Assembly (NCBI RefSeq): GCF_022179465.1
Contig: NZ_BPQV01000002.1
Span: 62,001-126,000 of the forward strand
Direction: 5' to 3'
DNA: 64,000 nt
Source: Methylobacterium organophilum
Lineage (GTDB): Bacteria > Pseudomonadota > Alphaproteobacteria > Rhizobiales > Beijerinckiaceae
Of the stretch, positions 54,874-64,000 are shown in pieces. Below the pieces are notes generated by a model. That model was not told where the DNA came from, did not search any database, and saw only the letters and a list, made by a program, of their open reading frames with translations. Position numbers and translations under genes: made by a program. Each line of letters starts with the position of its first letter. The stretch's first letter is position 1.

Positions 54874-56175
54874 GTGACCCTTCCCCCGATGCCGGCCGCT
54901 GGGCCGGAACCCCGCCCGCCCGGGCCTGCGGTGCCCGCGCCCGTCCTGCGGGCGGAGCCGACCGTCTGGTTCAACCCGCGCCGGGGAGAGGCCGCGGCGA
55001 TCCTGCCGGGCCTCGCCCTCGCTGAGGTCGACATGCGCTCGGCGCAGGCGCGCTGGCGCCGCTTCGATCCCCTCCTGGCCCGGCTGTTCGACGGGCTCGA
55101 GGACGGGCGGATCGACTCGCCCCTCATTCCCCTCCCGCCGGAGACGGCCCGCAGCATCCTGCACGGCGCACCCGGCGCGGTCTGGGTCAAGGCGGATCAC
55201 GACCTGCCGGTCACCGGCTGCATCAAGGCGCGCGGCGGCGTCTACGAGGTGCTGGCCCATGCCGAGGCGCTCGCCGGGACAGCCGGCCTGCTGCGCCCCG
55301 GCCTCTCCTATGCGGATTTCGCGACGGAGCCCTTCCGCGCCCTCTTCGCGGGGCACACGATCGCTGTCGGCAGCACGGGCAATCTCGGCTTCAGCGTCGG
55401 CGTGATGGGACGCGCGCTCGGCTTCGCGGTCGAGGTGCACATGTCCCACGACGCCAAGGACTGGAAGAAGCGGCGCCTTCGCGCGCTCGGGGCCCGCGTC
55501 GTCGAGCATCCGGGGGATTACGGGCTCGCGGTGGCGACGGCGCGGGCGGCCTTCCGCGGCCGGAGCGACGCGCATTTCGTCGATGACGAGGATTCGGTCG
55601 ACCTGTTCCTGGGCTATGCCGCGGCGGCCCTCGACCTGCAGAAGCAGCTCGCGGCGGCGGGAATCGTGGTCGACGCGGCGCATCCGCTCTTCGTCTATCT
55701 GCCCTGCGGCGTGGGCGGGGCGCCGGGCGGCGTGGCCTTCGGACTGAAGCTGCTGTTCGGCGACGCGGTGCGGCCGGTCTTCGTCGAGCCGGTGGCCGCC
55801 CCCTGCATGCTGGTCCAGCTCGCCTCCGGGCTGGATCGCCCCGTCAGCGTCTACGATGTCGGCCTCGACAATCGCACCGCCGCGGACGGGCTGGCCGTGG
55901 CCAGCGCCTCCCTGCTCGTGGCGCGGACCGTGGGGGGCCTGATCGAGGCGGTCGTGACCGTGACCGACGACGCGCTGTTCGGCTGGCTCAAGGCGCTCTG
56001 GACCGGCGCGGGCCTGCGCCTCGAACCCTCCGCGGCCGCGGGCTTCGCCGCCGCCGGCCGGTTCGTCGCCGCGGCGGGCGCGCCGGATCCGGCCCGGGCC
56101 ACCCACGTGATCTGGACGACGGGAGGCGCCCACCTCCCGGAGGCCGAATTCGAAGCCGCCCTCGCCCGCGGCTGA
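54874..56175 (+). CDS. dsdA: D-serine ammonia-lyase (D-serine dehydratase)
   Basis: PLP enzyme that turns D-serine into pyruvate and ammonia. 433 residues from GTG 54874 with GAGG 5 bases upstream. The PLP Lys is in TGCIKARGG (Lys118 by this start), phosphate binding is in AVGSTGNLGFSVG, and FHVDDEDSVDLFLGY-like and CGVGGAPGGVAFGLK segments are typical of DsdA. It follows the fused ATPase by 96 bases in the same direction and is probably co-regulated with the peptide transporter and M20 enzyme. A short plus-strand tail of 290 bases follows before the AT-rich island. Confidence 0.92.
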   Translation: MTLPPMPAAGPEPRPPGPAVPAPVLRAEPTVWFNPRRGEAAAILPGLALAEVDMRSAQARWRRFDPLLARLFDGLEDGRIDSPLIPLPPETARSILHGAPGAVWVKADHDLPVTGCIKARGGVYEVLAHAEALAGTAGLLRPGLSYADFATEPFRALFAGHTIAVGSTGNLGFSVGVMGRALGFAVEVHMSHDAKDWKKRRLRALGARVVEHPGDYGLAVATARAAFRGRSDAHFVDDEDSVDLFLGYAAAALDLQKQLAAAGIVVDAAHPLFVYLPCGVGGAPGGVAFGLKLLFGDAVRPVFVEPVAAPCMLVQLASGLDRPVSVYDVGLDNRTAADGLAVASASLLVARTVGGLIEAVVTVTDDALFGWLKALWTGAGLRLEPSAAAGFAAAGRFVAAAGAPDPARATHVIWTTGGAHLPEAEFEAALARG

Positions 56176-56468
56176 CGCCCGCTTTCAGAAGCGACGGCGG
56201 TGCCGAGCCGGCCGCCATGGGCCGCATTGCTGTCTCTCCGCCGCCTGCGCCCGCACGAACCGGCGGACGCCAGGAGCCGCCATAGGAGCCCCGGTGGTTG
56301 ATCCGAAGGACGCGTCGACTCGAAATGTCATCGTTGCCATCAGAGAGAGCATCCGCGGTGCGTCAACTGCAGCTTGACAGCTCAGGCTCATCTTGTGGGC
56401 GGATCCCTCATAAGGAGAGTAGATCAACGCATGAAAAAATCAAATTATTAAATTATATTATTATTTTA

Positions 56469-57343
56469 CTAGAATTGCGGAATGTCTTCTGAGGGGAGGT
56501 TTCCAAGAAAAGATTTGTACGCTTGAGAGAACGCACTAGGATCCTTATATCAGCCATCAATGCAATTGTCTTTATTTCATAAATACCAAGTTTTATCTGA
56601 TCTCTTGCCCATTCAAGGGCAATTTTCCGAGAATAAAGCCCTGGAGACTGTCCGAATATTTCTTTAAATCCTTCATTTAACAAATTTTTATTCAAGCCAG
56701 ATCTCCGGCATATTTCTTCTATGTTGGGAGGGTTCCCGATTTCTTGACGAAAAATATCCGCGGCAATCTCGATTTTTTGCTTCATGATCTGATCTTTGGA
56801 ATAACTAGACATAAGATTTGGCTTGCCGCGCGCGACACTCAAGGCATGAACAAGCTCGCAGACGAGTTCTTCTACTTTTGATTTAAAAAAATTATCTTTT
56901 AATTTTCCAGTCATGTCCGTTTTTTGCAGCATTTCTATGGATAGAATGCTGCGCTGCGGAAGCGCGATCTTGAAAGCGCTTGTCGGCGAATTTGGATTGA
57001 AAAGATGTCTTTTAAACGAGGGGGGCAACCAATCAGGGTCTAATCCATAGTGATCGACTAAGGCCATTGGCTCTATAAGAAAATTTATTCCTTTAATGTG
57101 CATGCCTTGCGGCGCTATCAGGCTTACACATTCTTTGCCCTTGATAACAAGCGCCTCTCCACAAGTCATGGATTGTATGCCGTATAGATGATTGAACTTA
57201 TGGGATTCACGTAGATAGAAGCTTATCCGTATCAATCCCCCATAGTAACCATTTAATTTGATTGATTTGTGGAATAAGGTGTCAATGTGAAAATAATATC
57301 CGACGCCATAATGATCTAATCCAAATGTTTTATTTTCAGACAA
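56469..57343 (-). pseudogene. AraC-family regulator with a frameshift in its second HTH
   Basis: The frame from ATG 57343 (MSENKTFGLDHYGVGYYFHI) encodes a ligand-sensing N-terminal half and an AraC DNA-binding domain: IEEICRRSGLNKNLLNEGFKEIFGQSPGLYSRKIAL is the first HTH and linker helix. The second HTH starts IKTIALMA and then goes out of frame at 56550/56551. Adding one base there restores GYKDPSAFSQAYKSFLGN, the canonical second recognition region, with a stop at 56469. As it stands the frame runs to 56453 with an unrelated tail, so DNA binding is probably impaired. Base composition is far more AT-rich than the host genome, indicating transfer. Confidence 0.8.
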
Positions 57344-57774
57344 TGATCTGATTCCTCCAATATCGCTGTGATAGAAATAAACTTTCCTCGTTGATCTCAG
57401 ATCAATGCATAAATCATCGAAAAAACATCAGACTTAATTGGCCTGTATCTTGCCATAATAAGCTCCATTTTATCTGATGGATTTCTTATAGACTGAAATA
57501 TTAGAATTGATAGTGAATTTATTGCGCCTCTAAATCAAATCTAATTGAATCATCAGCGGCTGGTCTCTTGAGTGGCCGAACCGGCAGATTGTCACAAACT
57601 GCATGCCCGGCGTCACACCTGGAAAATCTCCCATTGAGAATATGAATATAAGCAGTATTCTGCCCGGTTTGATTTGATAGTATGCTGTATAAATATTTGT
57701 TATTTTCTTGAGTTAATACAATATTAATCATTATCTTGCAACGTCTACAGAATTGAAGTCGAGAGGCACATGAT
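57344..57774. other. AT-rich intergenic region between AraC and the PAS-MCP gene
   Basis: 430 AT-rich bases between divergent genes, probably carrying both promoters. No gene was found. The stretch includes several A/T runs such as CTTTCCTCGTTGATCTCAGA and TTATTTTCTTGAGTTAATAC, but I cannot identify operators. Confidence 0.45.
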
Positions 57775-59253
57775 ATGTTCCGGATCATCAGCAGCAACCG
57801 CGAGGGGATTCAAGGGACGATCACGCTGGATGCCCTGCGCACCAATGTGATGGTTGCCGATGCAGGCTTGAATATTACTTATATAAATCCGTCGCTTAAA
57901 TCGTTCATGAAAGAAGCTGAGCAGGATCTCAAAGCCGAGCTTCCCCGATTTAGTCTGGAGACTCTGATCGGCAGCAATATCGATATTTTTCATAAAGACC
58001 CAGGCCATCAGCGCAGATTGCTTTCTGCTCTTGTGAAACCGCACTCGGCGACCATCCGCGTTGGACCACGGGTCTTCGATCTCCTCGTTACCCCTCTCAT
58101 GGACGGGATGAAGTCGATTGGCTTCGTCGTCGAGTGGAGCGATGCCAGAGAACGTCTGCTGAATCTTGACTATAATGCGCAGATTGCCGCCATAGGCCGC
58201 TCCCAGGCGGTGATCGAATTTGCTCCGGACGGTCACATCCTGACCGCCAATAATATTTTTACTGATTTGATGGGCTACAAAATCGAGGAAATATCCGGAA
58301 AACATCATAGTTTTTTTGTTGAACACGAGCAAATCTCAAGCAATGATTACTCAAAATTTTGGGATAATCTCCGTTCTGGCCAGTTTCAGGCCGGAAAGTT
58401 CAAGATGATTACTAAGATTGGCAATGCGGTATGGCTCGATGGGTCTTACAACCCAATTTTTGATCGATATGGTAAGGTATCAAAGGTCGTAAAATTTGCA
58501 TCGGATGCCACATCTCAGGTCAAGCTGTTCGCGGATCTGAAGACGCTGATCGATAAAAACTTCTCCGATGTCGATGCGGCGGTCTCGGTGTCTTTATCGG
58601 GGGTTCAACAAACGCGTCAGGCCGCCGCGCAGGCCTCTGACAGCGTGCAGACTGTAGCGGCTGCGGCCGAGCAGCTGGCCTCATCGATCAACGAAATTTC
58701 TGCGAGCATGACCAAGGCTCGCCAGATCAGTGACGACGCTCATTCGCAAGTCTCTGTTGCTGGAGATTTGACGCGTAAACTGACTGAAACCGCAAATGCA
58801 ATGACGAGCGTTGTGGATGTGATCAATTCGATTGCGGGCCAGATCAACCTCCTTGCCCTGAACGCCACGATCGAGGCTGCGCGTGCTGGGCCTGCCGGCC
58901 GCGGTTTTGCTGTCGTGGCCGCTGAAGTCAAGAATCTCGCCGCTCAAGCGAGCCGCGCCACAGACCAAATCGCGAGTCAGATTAGCAATATACAAGGCGT
59001 ATCGGGTGGGGTTGCGAATAATCTGTCTGAAGTATTGCATTCTGTCGAGACGATGCGGATGCATGTCTTGGGAACTGCGTCTGCTGTCGAGGAGCAAAGT
59101 GTCGTCACGCGCGACATGTCTGTGACGATGCAAGATGCGGCAGATCGCGTCCAGGTCATTACAAGGAGTTCTCAGGAAATATCTCAATCCGTCGATCGGG
59201 TTTCGCAGGCCGTCGAGGCCACCAAATCCGCTGCAATTGTACTGTCACGGTGA
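57775..59253 (+). CDS. Soluble PAS-PAS methyl-accepting chemotaxis-type transducer
   Basis: 492 residues without membrane helices. Two PAS domains: about 15-125 ([20 protein letters not shown]...) and about 140-255 ([36 protein letters not shown]). A cytosolic MCP signalling domain follows at about 275-490, whose hairpin tip is visible in [39 protein letters not shown] (about 350-388). The layout is that of BdlA/Aer-like soluble sensors for redox, oxygen or small ligands, which signal through CheW/CheA. No che genes are adjacent. GTGA overlap joins it to the next gene. AT-rich and likely acquired together with the AraC gene. Confidence 0.9.
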   Translation: MFRIISSNREGIQGTITLDALRTNVMVADAGLNITYINPSLKSFMKEAEQDLKAELPRFSLETLIGSNIDIFHKDPGHQRRLLSALVKPHSATIRVGPRVFDLLVTPLMDGMKSIGFVVEWSDARERLLNLDYNAQIAAIGRSQAVIEFAPDGHILTANNIFTDLMGYKIEEISGKHHSFFVEHEQISSNDYSKFWDNLRSGQFQAGKFKMITKIGNAVWLDGSYNPIFDRYGKVSKVVKFASDATSQVKLFADLKTLIDKNFSDVDAAVSVSLSGVQQTRQAAAQASDSVQTVAAAAEQLASSINEISASMTKARQISDDAHSQVSVAGDLTRKLTETANAMTSVVDVINSIAGQINLLALNATIEAARAGPAGRGFAVVAAEVKNLAAQASRATDQIASQISNIQGVSGGVANNLSEVLHSVETMRMHVLGTASAVEEQSVVTRDMSVTMQDAADRVQVITRSSQEISQSVDRVSQAVEATKSAAIVLSR

Positions 59254-59642
59254 ATGAGATGACGAACATTCACGTGATTTTGCCGAAAAATGAAGAAGAT
59301 GTGCAAAGACAGATAGACATTATCTCCTACGCATTGCGTGAAGGATTTGATCTGGGGTCTAGGAGGGATCACATACGCGCACTCAGCATTTCTCTCCATG
59401 GCATGCTGTTGGATCTGATCAAAATGATCGGTCAAGACACTAACCGCGCATTGTACACATGTAGTTTAAATGGAAAGCGCTCTCTGGAGCAGCTTCTGAT
59501 TGCCTATCTGCAAAATATCGAAAATATCATAGGTCTGGCGGACGATAGTCAGAGCAGGCTCGAAGCGAATTTGAATCTAAAGCTGTCTGGCGATCGAGGC
59601 GATCAGAGTTCTAGAGCGGCATCTGATCAGGTTGCATCGTAG
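59250..59642 (+). CDS. Small protein coupled to the PAS-MCP gene, 3' end rewritten by IS630
   Basis: 130 residues from GTG 59250, which overlaps the MCP stop (GTGA); ATG 59259 is an alternative. The protein is helical and soluble ([44 protein letters not shown]) and not recognised. The IS630 element begins at 59614, so the last nine codons and the stop come from the IS end. Removing the IS and one TA gives tct-aag-tga, i.e. a native end ...GDQSSK and stop. The native protein was therefore 122 residues and the present one is longer by an IS-encoded tail. Probable partner of the transducer. Confidence 0.72.
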   Translation: MNEMTNIHVILPKNEEDVQRQIDIISYALREGFDLGSRRDHIRALSISLHGMLLDLIKMIGQDTNRALYTCSLNGKRSLEQLLIAYLQNIENIIGLADDSQSRLEANLNLKLSGDRGDQSSRAASDQVAS

Positions 59643-60226
59643 CCAGCGGCGGCGAGGTAGGCTCGGCACTCGGCTGGCGCGAAGCGGGTCAGGCTGCGTC
59701 GGATGGCGTCCCAGAGGTCCGGGATGGTCCGCGCCGCCGCGCTGCGCAGCAGCGCCTTCAGCTTGGCGAAGGCCATCTCGATCGGGTTGAAGTCGGGGCT
59801 GTAGGCCGGGCGGTAGAGCAGCCGGGCTCCCACGGCCTCGATGCGTCGCGGACGCCGCTGACCTTGTGGGCCGGCAGGTTGTCGAGCACGACGGTGTCGC
59901 CGGCCTTGAGGGTTGGGGCGAGCACGTCGGCCACATAGGTGCGGAAGGCCTGCCCGTTCATCGCACCGTCGAGCAGCCACGGTGCGATGATGCCGTTGCT
60001 GCGCAAGGCCGCCGTGACGGTGGTGGTCTTCCAGTGGCCCTGAGGCACGCTCATCCGACAGCGCTCGCCGCGGGGCGCACGTCCGTAGCGGCGGGCCATG
60101 GCAGTGTTGGCGGCCGTCTCGTCAATGAACACGAGGCCATCCGGATCGAAGTCGAGCTGGCCCTCGAACCACGCCTCGCGCGCCGCCCTCACATCCGGCC
60201 GGTCCTGCTTGGCGGCGTGGCCCGTG
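59627..60226 (-). pseudogene. IS630 transposase, DDE part, frameshifted
   Basis: After the A8 run the frame reads NTGHAAKQDRPDVRAAREAWFEGQLDFDPDGLVFIDET..., with the first catalytic Asp in FIDET and the second in VVLDNLPAHK. Near 59843 the frame breaks: one base is missing in what would be VRDAIEAVGARLLY, and the continuation YRPAYSPDFNPIEMAFAKLKALL, with the final Glu, lies in another frame that ends at 59627. Apart from this deletion all three DDE residues are present. Expression normally needs -1 slippage from the upstream frame. Confidence 0.85.
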
Positions 60227-60572
60227 TTTTTTTTCGCGAGATGCCATGGCGCTTGAAGAAGCGCGAGAGGCTGCTCTGGGCCACGCTGACGCCGCGCTCG
60301 GCCAGGGCCGCACGGAGTTCATGCAGGTAGATGCCGGGCTGCGCCTCGTAGAGCGACAGGATCAGGTCGGCCTGCGTCTCAATCCGGTGCGAGCGTCGAT
60401 CGCCGCCCATCGGCTTGGGCGCGACGTGGCCCGCCCGGGCGCAGTGCCCGCACCAGCGGCTGGCGCTCGCCAGACTGACCCCGAAGCGTTCAGCCGCCTG
60501 ATGCCGGGACGCCCCAGCCTCGACGGCATGGACCACGCGCTCTCGCAGATCGACGGACAAGGCTGAGGACAT
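60189..60572 (-). CDS. IS630 transposase, N-terminal helix-turn-helix part (OrfA)
   Basis: 127 residues from ATG 60572, with AAGGAGA 6 bases upstream. SVDLRERVVHAVEAGASRHQAAERFGVSLASASRWCGHC is the IS630 HTH (about 6-44). A second HTH-like segment GIYLHELRAALAERGVSVAQSSLSRFFKRHGISRKK ends at the A8 run, where ribosome slippage would join it to the DDE part. Without slippage it ends TRATPPSRTGRM. Confidence 0.88.
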   Translation of the reverse strand: MSSALSVDLRERVVHAVEAGASRHQAAERFGVSLASASRWCGHCARAGHVAPKPMGGDRRSHRIETQADLILSLYEAQPGIYLHELRAALAERGVSVAQSSLSRFFKRHGISRKKTRATPPSRTGRM

Positions 60573-60641
60573 CGGCACTCTCCTTCACCGACCAACCTCA
60601 TCACCCTGCCAGTCGTGTCAGCCCGCTCGGATGCCGCTCTA

Positions 60642-61228
60642 AGTGATGGCCGACCACGGTCGGGATGAACCCGATGGCCCGCTCGCGCTCGATCAGTCCG
60701 AGCAATTCGGTCTTCCGGGCGGGAGAGGTCTGGCGGCAGGAAACGAGGTGCGCGCCACGTTCAAAGCTGAAGCCGTTGCAATCACCGGCGGTGTCCCCGC
60801 CGCGGGGAGCGCGAGGACAATTTTGGGGCCTGGTTCCAAAGTCAATGCAGGGTCAGGATCACTGGGGCGTGATGCCCGTCTATAGGGCTATCGTCGCGTG
60901 TCGCGCGCCCGGCGGCCGCTCAAGGGCGGGCATCGGGATTGCCCGTCATCCCGCCGCCGCCTCCTTGCCCTCCATCAGACGCAGAGTGCGGCGCAGGGGC
61001 TGTGGTGGGTGGCCGAAAGCGCGTCGCATGCGGTCGCGGTCGGTAAAGCTGAACCGGCAGTCGAAGCAGCGGATCTCAGGAGTTGGCTGAATGGCGTGCA
61101 GGCGTTGATCGAAGACCTGACCATTCTACCGGATGGGCCTGTAGCAGGCTTTGCGATCTAAGCCTGTGAACGCCTCATCGAACGGGCTGGTATCTCAGAG
61201 CCGCTGCGGATCGATAGTGGGGTTGAAG
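60642..61228. other. Intergenic region between IS630 and tRNA-Met
   Basis: About 590 bases. The first TGA belongs to the pre-insertion stop of the small protein gene at 59250. The rest returns to high GC with short frames without family signal; some (e.g. ALIEDLTILPDGPVAGFAI on the plus strand near 61100-61160) look protein-like and may be remnants. Confidence 0.45.
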
Positions 61229-61305
61229 TGGTAGCGAGGGAGGGATTTGAACCCCCGACACAAGGATTATGATTCCTCTGCTCTAACCAGCTGAGCTACC
61301 CCGCC
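61229..61305 (-). tRNA. tRNA-Met (anticodon CAT, elongator type)
   Basis: Cloverleaf on the minus strand: acceptor GGCGGGG pairing CCTCGCT with two wobbles, D arm GCTC/GAGC, anticodon stem GAGGA/TCCTT with loop ATCATAA (CAT), T arm GGGGG/CCCTC with loop TTCAAAT, discriminator A and encoded CCA. The paired first base argues against the initiator tRNA, as does the lack of the GGG/CCC anticodon stem. Confidence 0.92.
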
Positions 61306-61892
61306 ACACGCGGGCATCGGCTTGCGCCGGGATGCCGTTGCGGGGCGGGGTATAGGGAGAAGGGCGCGGCCGTGTCAACGGAATCCCGCGGCGCGCGCGG
61401 AAGAATCCCGCATGGACGATCGGAGGGGCCTCGTCCCGGTTGCGGAGGGGGAGAACCGGGTTGGCCGATCGGGTGGCGGGCGGCCGGCCGCTTATGGGAA
61501 CGTGGATCCTGGGCTTGCGGATCCTCGCCCCGGAGCATGTGGGTGGCTCCGCCTGGTCTCGGCAGGCCGTTGCCCTGCTGCCCGCGTGAAAGGTTTCCTT
61601 CTGGCGTCCGTCGCCCTCGCCGGCCAAGGGCCGGTCGGGCTCGGCCCATGCCCGTCCGGTCCGGCTGTCCGGACGGGTCGCGCCGCGGCATCGGCCGTCG
61701 TCCCGGGCCGAAATGGGGGCGTGCGCCGCGGCACCGGCACGGATGGCGGCGCTGGGCGCAGCGGTAGGGCCGGGGGGCTTGTGCGAGGCGAACGCTTTGC
61801 CCGGCTCCAGCGGAGAGACGGACGTCGCAGGGATCGGGCCCGGCGCGTCGGAGCTTTGTGCAGTGTCGGCGGGATCAGGAGCGGGGCGTCGT
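61306..61892. other. GC-rich intergenic region between tRNA-Met and tRNA-Ala
   Basis: 587 bases of very high GC. Several frames are open on both strands but none has a ribosome site or family feature. No further tRNA was found. Confidence 0.45.
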
Positions 61893-61968
61893 TGGTGGAG
61901 CTAAGCGGGATCGAACCGCTGACCTCCTGCATGCCATGCAGGCGCTCTCCCAGCTGAGCTATAGCCCC
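61893..61968 (-). tRNA. tRNA-Ala (anticodon GGC), first copy
   Basis: Acceptor GGGGCTA pairs TAGCTCC and includes the G3-U70 wobble that identifies tRNA-Ala; D arm GCTC/GAGC; anticodon stem CCTGC/GCAGG with loop ATGGCAT (GGC); T arm AGCGG/CCGCT; CCA encoded. Confidence 0.96.
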
Positions 61969-62001
61969 ACGGTCAACACGACGTGGTCACGTAGATGAGT
62001 A

Positions 62002-62077
62002 TGGTGGAGCTAAGCGGGATCGAACCGCTGACCTCCTGCATGCCATGCAGGCGCTCTCCCAGCTGAGCTATAGCCCC
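62002..62077 (-). tRNA. tRNA-Ala (anticodon GGC), second copy
   Basis: Identical over all 76 bases to the copy at 61893-61968, with a 33-base spacer between them. Same orientation, so both may be cut from one transcript. Confidence 0.96.
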
Positions 62078-62236
62078 ACTCTCAACACCCCGGCGGCTGG
62101 TCGGCGCGGGGTGGTCGATACGCCGGCGGGGCGTCCCGTCGGCGTGAGCGGCTCTATAAGCGGGCGGCGGATCGGACTCAAGCCCCGAACCACATCCGCC
62201 CGTCGTTTTTTAGCCGGCGGACTTGGGCGGCGGGCT

Positions 62237-62614
62237 TCAGCCCTCTTCGTCGCCGTCGCCCTCGTTGTCGATCAGGTCGGAGACGTCGTCGTCGCCGTCC
62301 TCTTCCTCGAGGAACGTGTCGTCGTCGCCGCCGGCATCGGTGCCGCCTTCCTCGTCGTCCACGTTGATATCGTCCACGTCGTCCTCGGAGGCTTCGACCT
62401 CATCGAGGGAGACCATGTCCGGGCCGGCCTTCTCCTCGTCCTCGTCATCCTCCTGCGTGGCGCGGGCGGCGACGGGGGCGGCGACGCGGCTGCTGGCGGC
62501 GACCTGGTAGATGGTTCCGCATTTGGGGCACACGGCGGGATCGCGGTCGAGGTCGTAGAACTTGGCGCCGCAGCTCATGCATTGACGCTTCAAGCCGAGT
62601 TCCGGTCTTGCCAC
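62237..62614 (-). CDS. TIGR02300 family protein (FYDLN-type zinc-ribbon, acidic tail)
   Basis: 125 residues from GTG 62614. N-terminal zinc-ribbon-like part MARPELGLKRQCMSCGAKFYDLDRDPAVCPKCG with Cys 12, 15, 29 and 32; FYDL is the family name motif. From about residue 50 the protein is extremely acidic (DDEDEEKAGPD, EDDVDDINVDDEEGG, FLEEEDGDDDVSD), probably disordered. Function unknown, conserved in alphaproteobacteria, commonly beside aroA as here (divergent). Confidence 0.9.
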   Translation of the reverse strand: MARPELGLKRQCMSCGAKFYDLDRDPAVCPKCGTIYQVAASSRVAAPVAARATQEDDEDEEKAGPDMVSLDEVEASEDDVDDINVDDEEGGTDAGGDDDTFLEEEDGDDDVSDLIDNEGDGDEEG

Positions 62615-62812
62615 GGGCGGTAACCTCAAGAAAACGGGGGGAAAGCGGCCGGTTAGTCGGCCCTGGCGGCCATGTCAAATACTGTCGGCCGCGCTCGAAT
62701 CCGGGGGATGCCGGACGCCGCACGCTCGGGCTCCGGCGGGGCGTTTCGCGCAGCGCTCCGAAAGGGCCGCTGCGGGGCCGCCGCGGATGACGCGGCGGCG
62801 AGGCCGTGGTAA

Positions 62813-64000
<1,188 letters not shown>

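Larger units (their letters stand above)
59614..60639 (-). mobile_element. IS630-family insertion sequence, 1,026 bp
   Basis: The ends are inverted repeats, GAGCGGCATC at 59614-59623 and its complement GATGCCGCTC at 60630-60639, flanked by the TA duplication (59612-59613 and 60640-60641) typical of IS630/Tc1-like insertion. It contains two transposase frames on the minus strand separated by an A8 slippery run (T8 at 60227-60234 on the plus strand). GC is high, unlike the AT-rich DNA it entered. The DDE part has a one-base deletion, so the copy is probably immobile unless helped in trans. Confidence 0.92.

Noticed and set aside
61893-62077. The identical tRNA-Ala pair as att sites of an integrated element
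   Set aside because: Only 33 bases separate the two complete genes and no integrase is nearby; simple tandem duplication explains it.

Overview
The window is a high-GC chromosomal stretch from an alphaproteobacterium of the Hyphomicrobiales, most likely Methylobacterium/Methylorubrum. This is inferred from the roughly 70% GC coding bias, the tRNA-Ala/TIGR02300/aroA neighbourhood, HemP-HmuTUV heme uptake, Tad-type pseudopilin proteins and DUF6894 proteins. I used no database. Both ends cut genes: the 3' part of rnhB (RNase HII) on the left and the 5' part of aroA on the right.

Layout. 1-4.3 kb: rnhB, a three-gene NitT/TauT-type ABC cassette, and a PA0069-type radical SAM gene. The cassette is bracketed by the rnhB 3' end and a degenerate second copy of that end. 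4.4-20 kb: mostly housekeeping genes (moaB, purB, a D-amino-acid transaminase, PPK2, an OprB-type porin, gor, an O-antigen-ligase-type protein, rpiA, gph, tRNA-Val, gltX) among small secreted proteins. 20-25 kb: a Pit phosphate transporter and three TadE/TadG-like proteins. 25.8-31.6 kb: heme acquisition, with a divergent IsdG/ABM-like monooxygenase, overlapping hemP-hmuT-hmuU-hmuV and a TonB-dependent receptor. 31.6-36 kb: a gene-poor, partly AT-rich pocket with two DUF6894 proteins and a GAF protein. 36-42.4 kb: one 2,103-residue glycine-rich autotransporter. 42.4-47 kb: small genes, including two paralogous peptides with double-glycine leaders, each followed by a near-identical terminator block. 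47-56 kb: a LysR regulator and an oligopeptide ABC transporter encoded with an M20 peptidase and D-serine dehydratase. 56.4-60.6 kb: an AT-rich foreign island with a frameshifted AraC regulator, a soluble PAS-PAS-MCP transducer, a coupled small protein and an IS630 element. 60.6-64 kb: tRNA-Met, two identical tRNA-Ala(GGC) genes, a TIGR02300 protein and aroA.

How the genes work together. The heme block is a complete route: outer-membrane receptor, periplasmic binder, permease/ATPase, and a candidate cytosolic heme-degrading enzyme, with an iron-control-like palindrome between the divergent units. The 47-56 kb block looks like import and breakdown of small peptides or amino-acid conjugates, possibly ending in D-serine deamination.

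The least ordinary items are the double-glycine leader peptide pair (45.9-46.95 kb), the rnhB scar around the ABC cassette, and the IS630 insertion that gives a coupled gene a new nine-codon tail. There are also three decaying genes: AraC frameshift, transposase frameshift, and a nonsense codon at 43,080. No CRISPR array, rRNA or prophage was seen.
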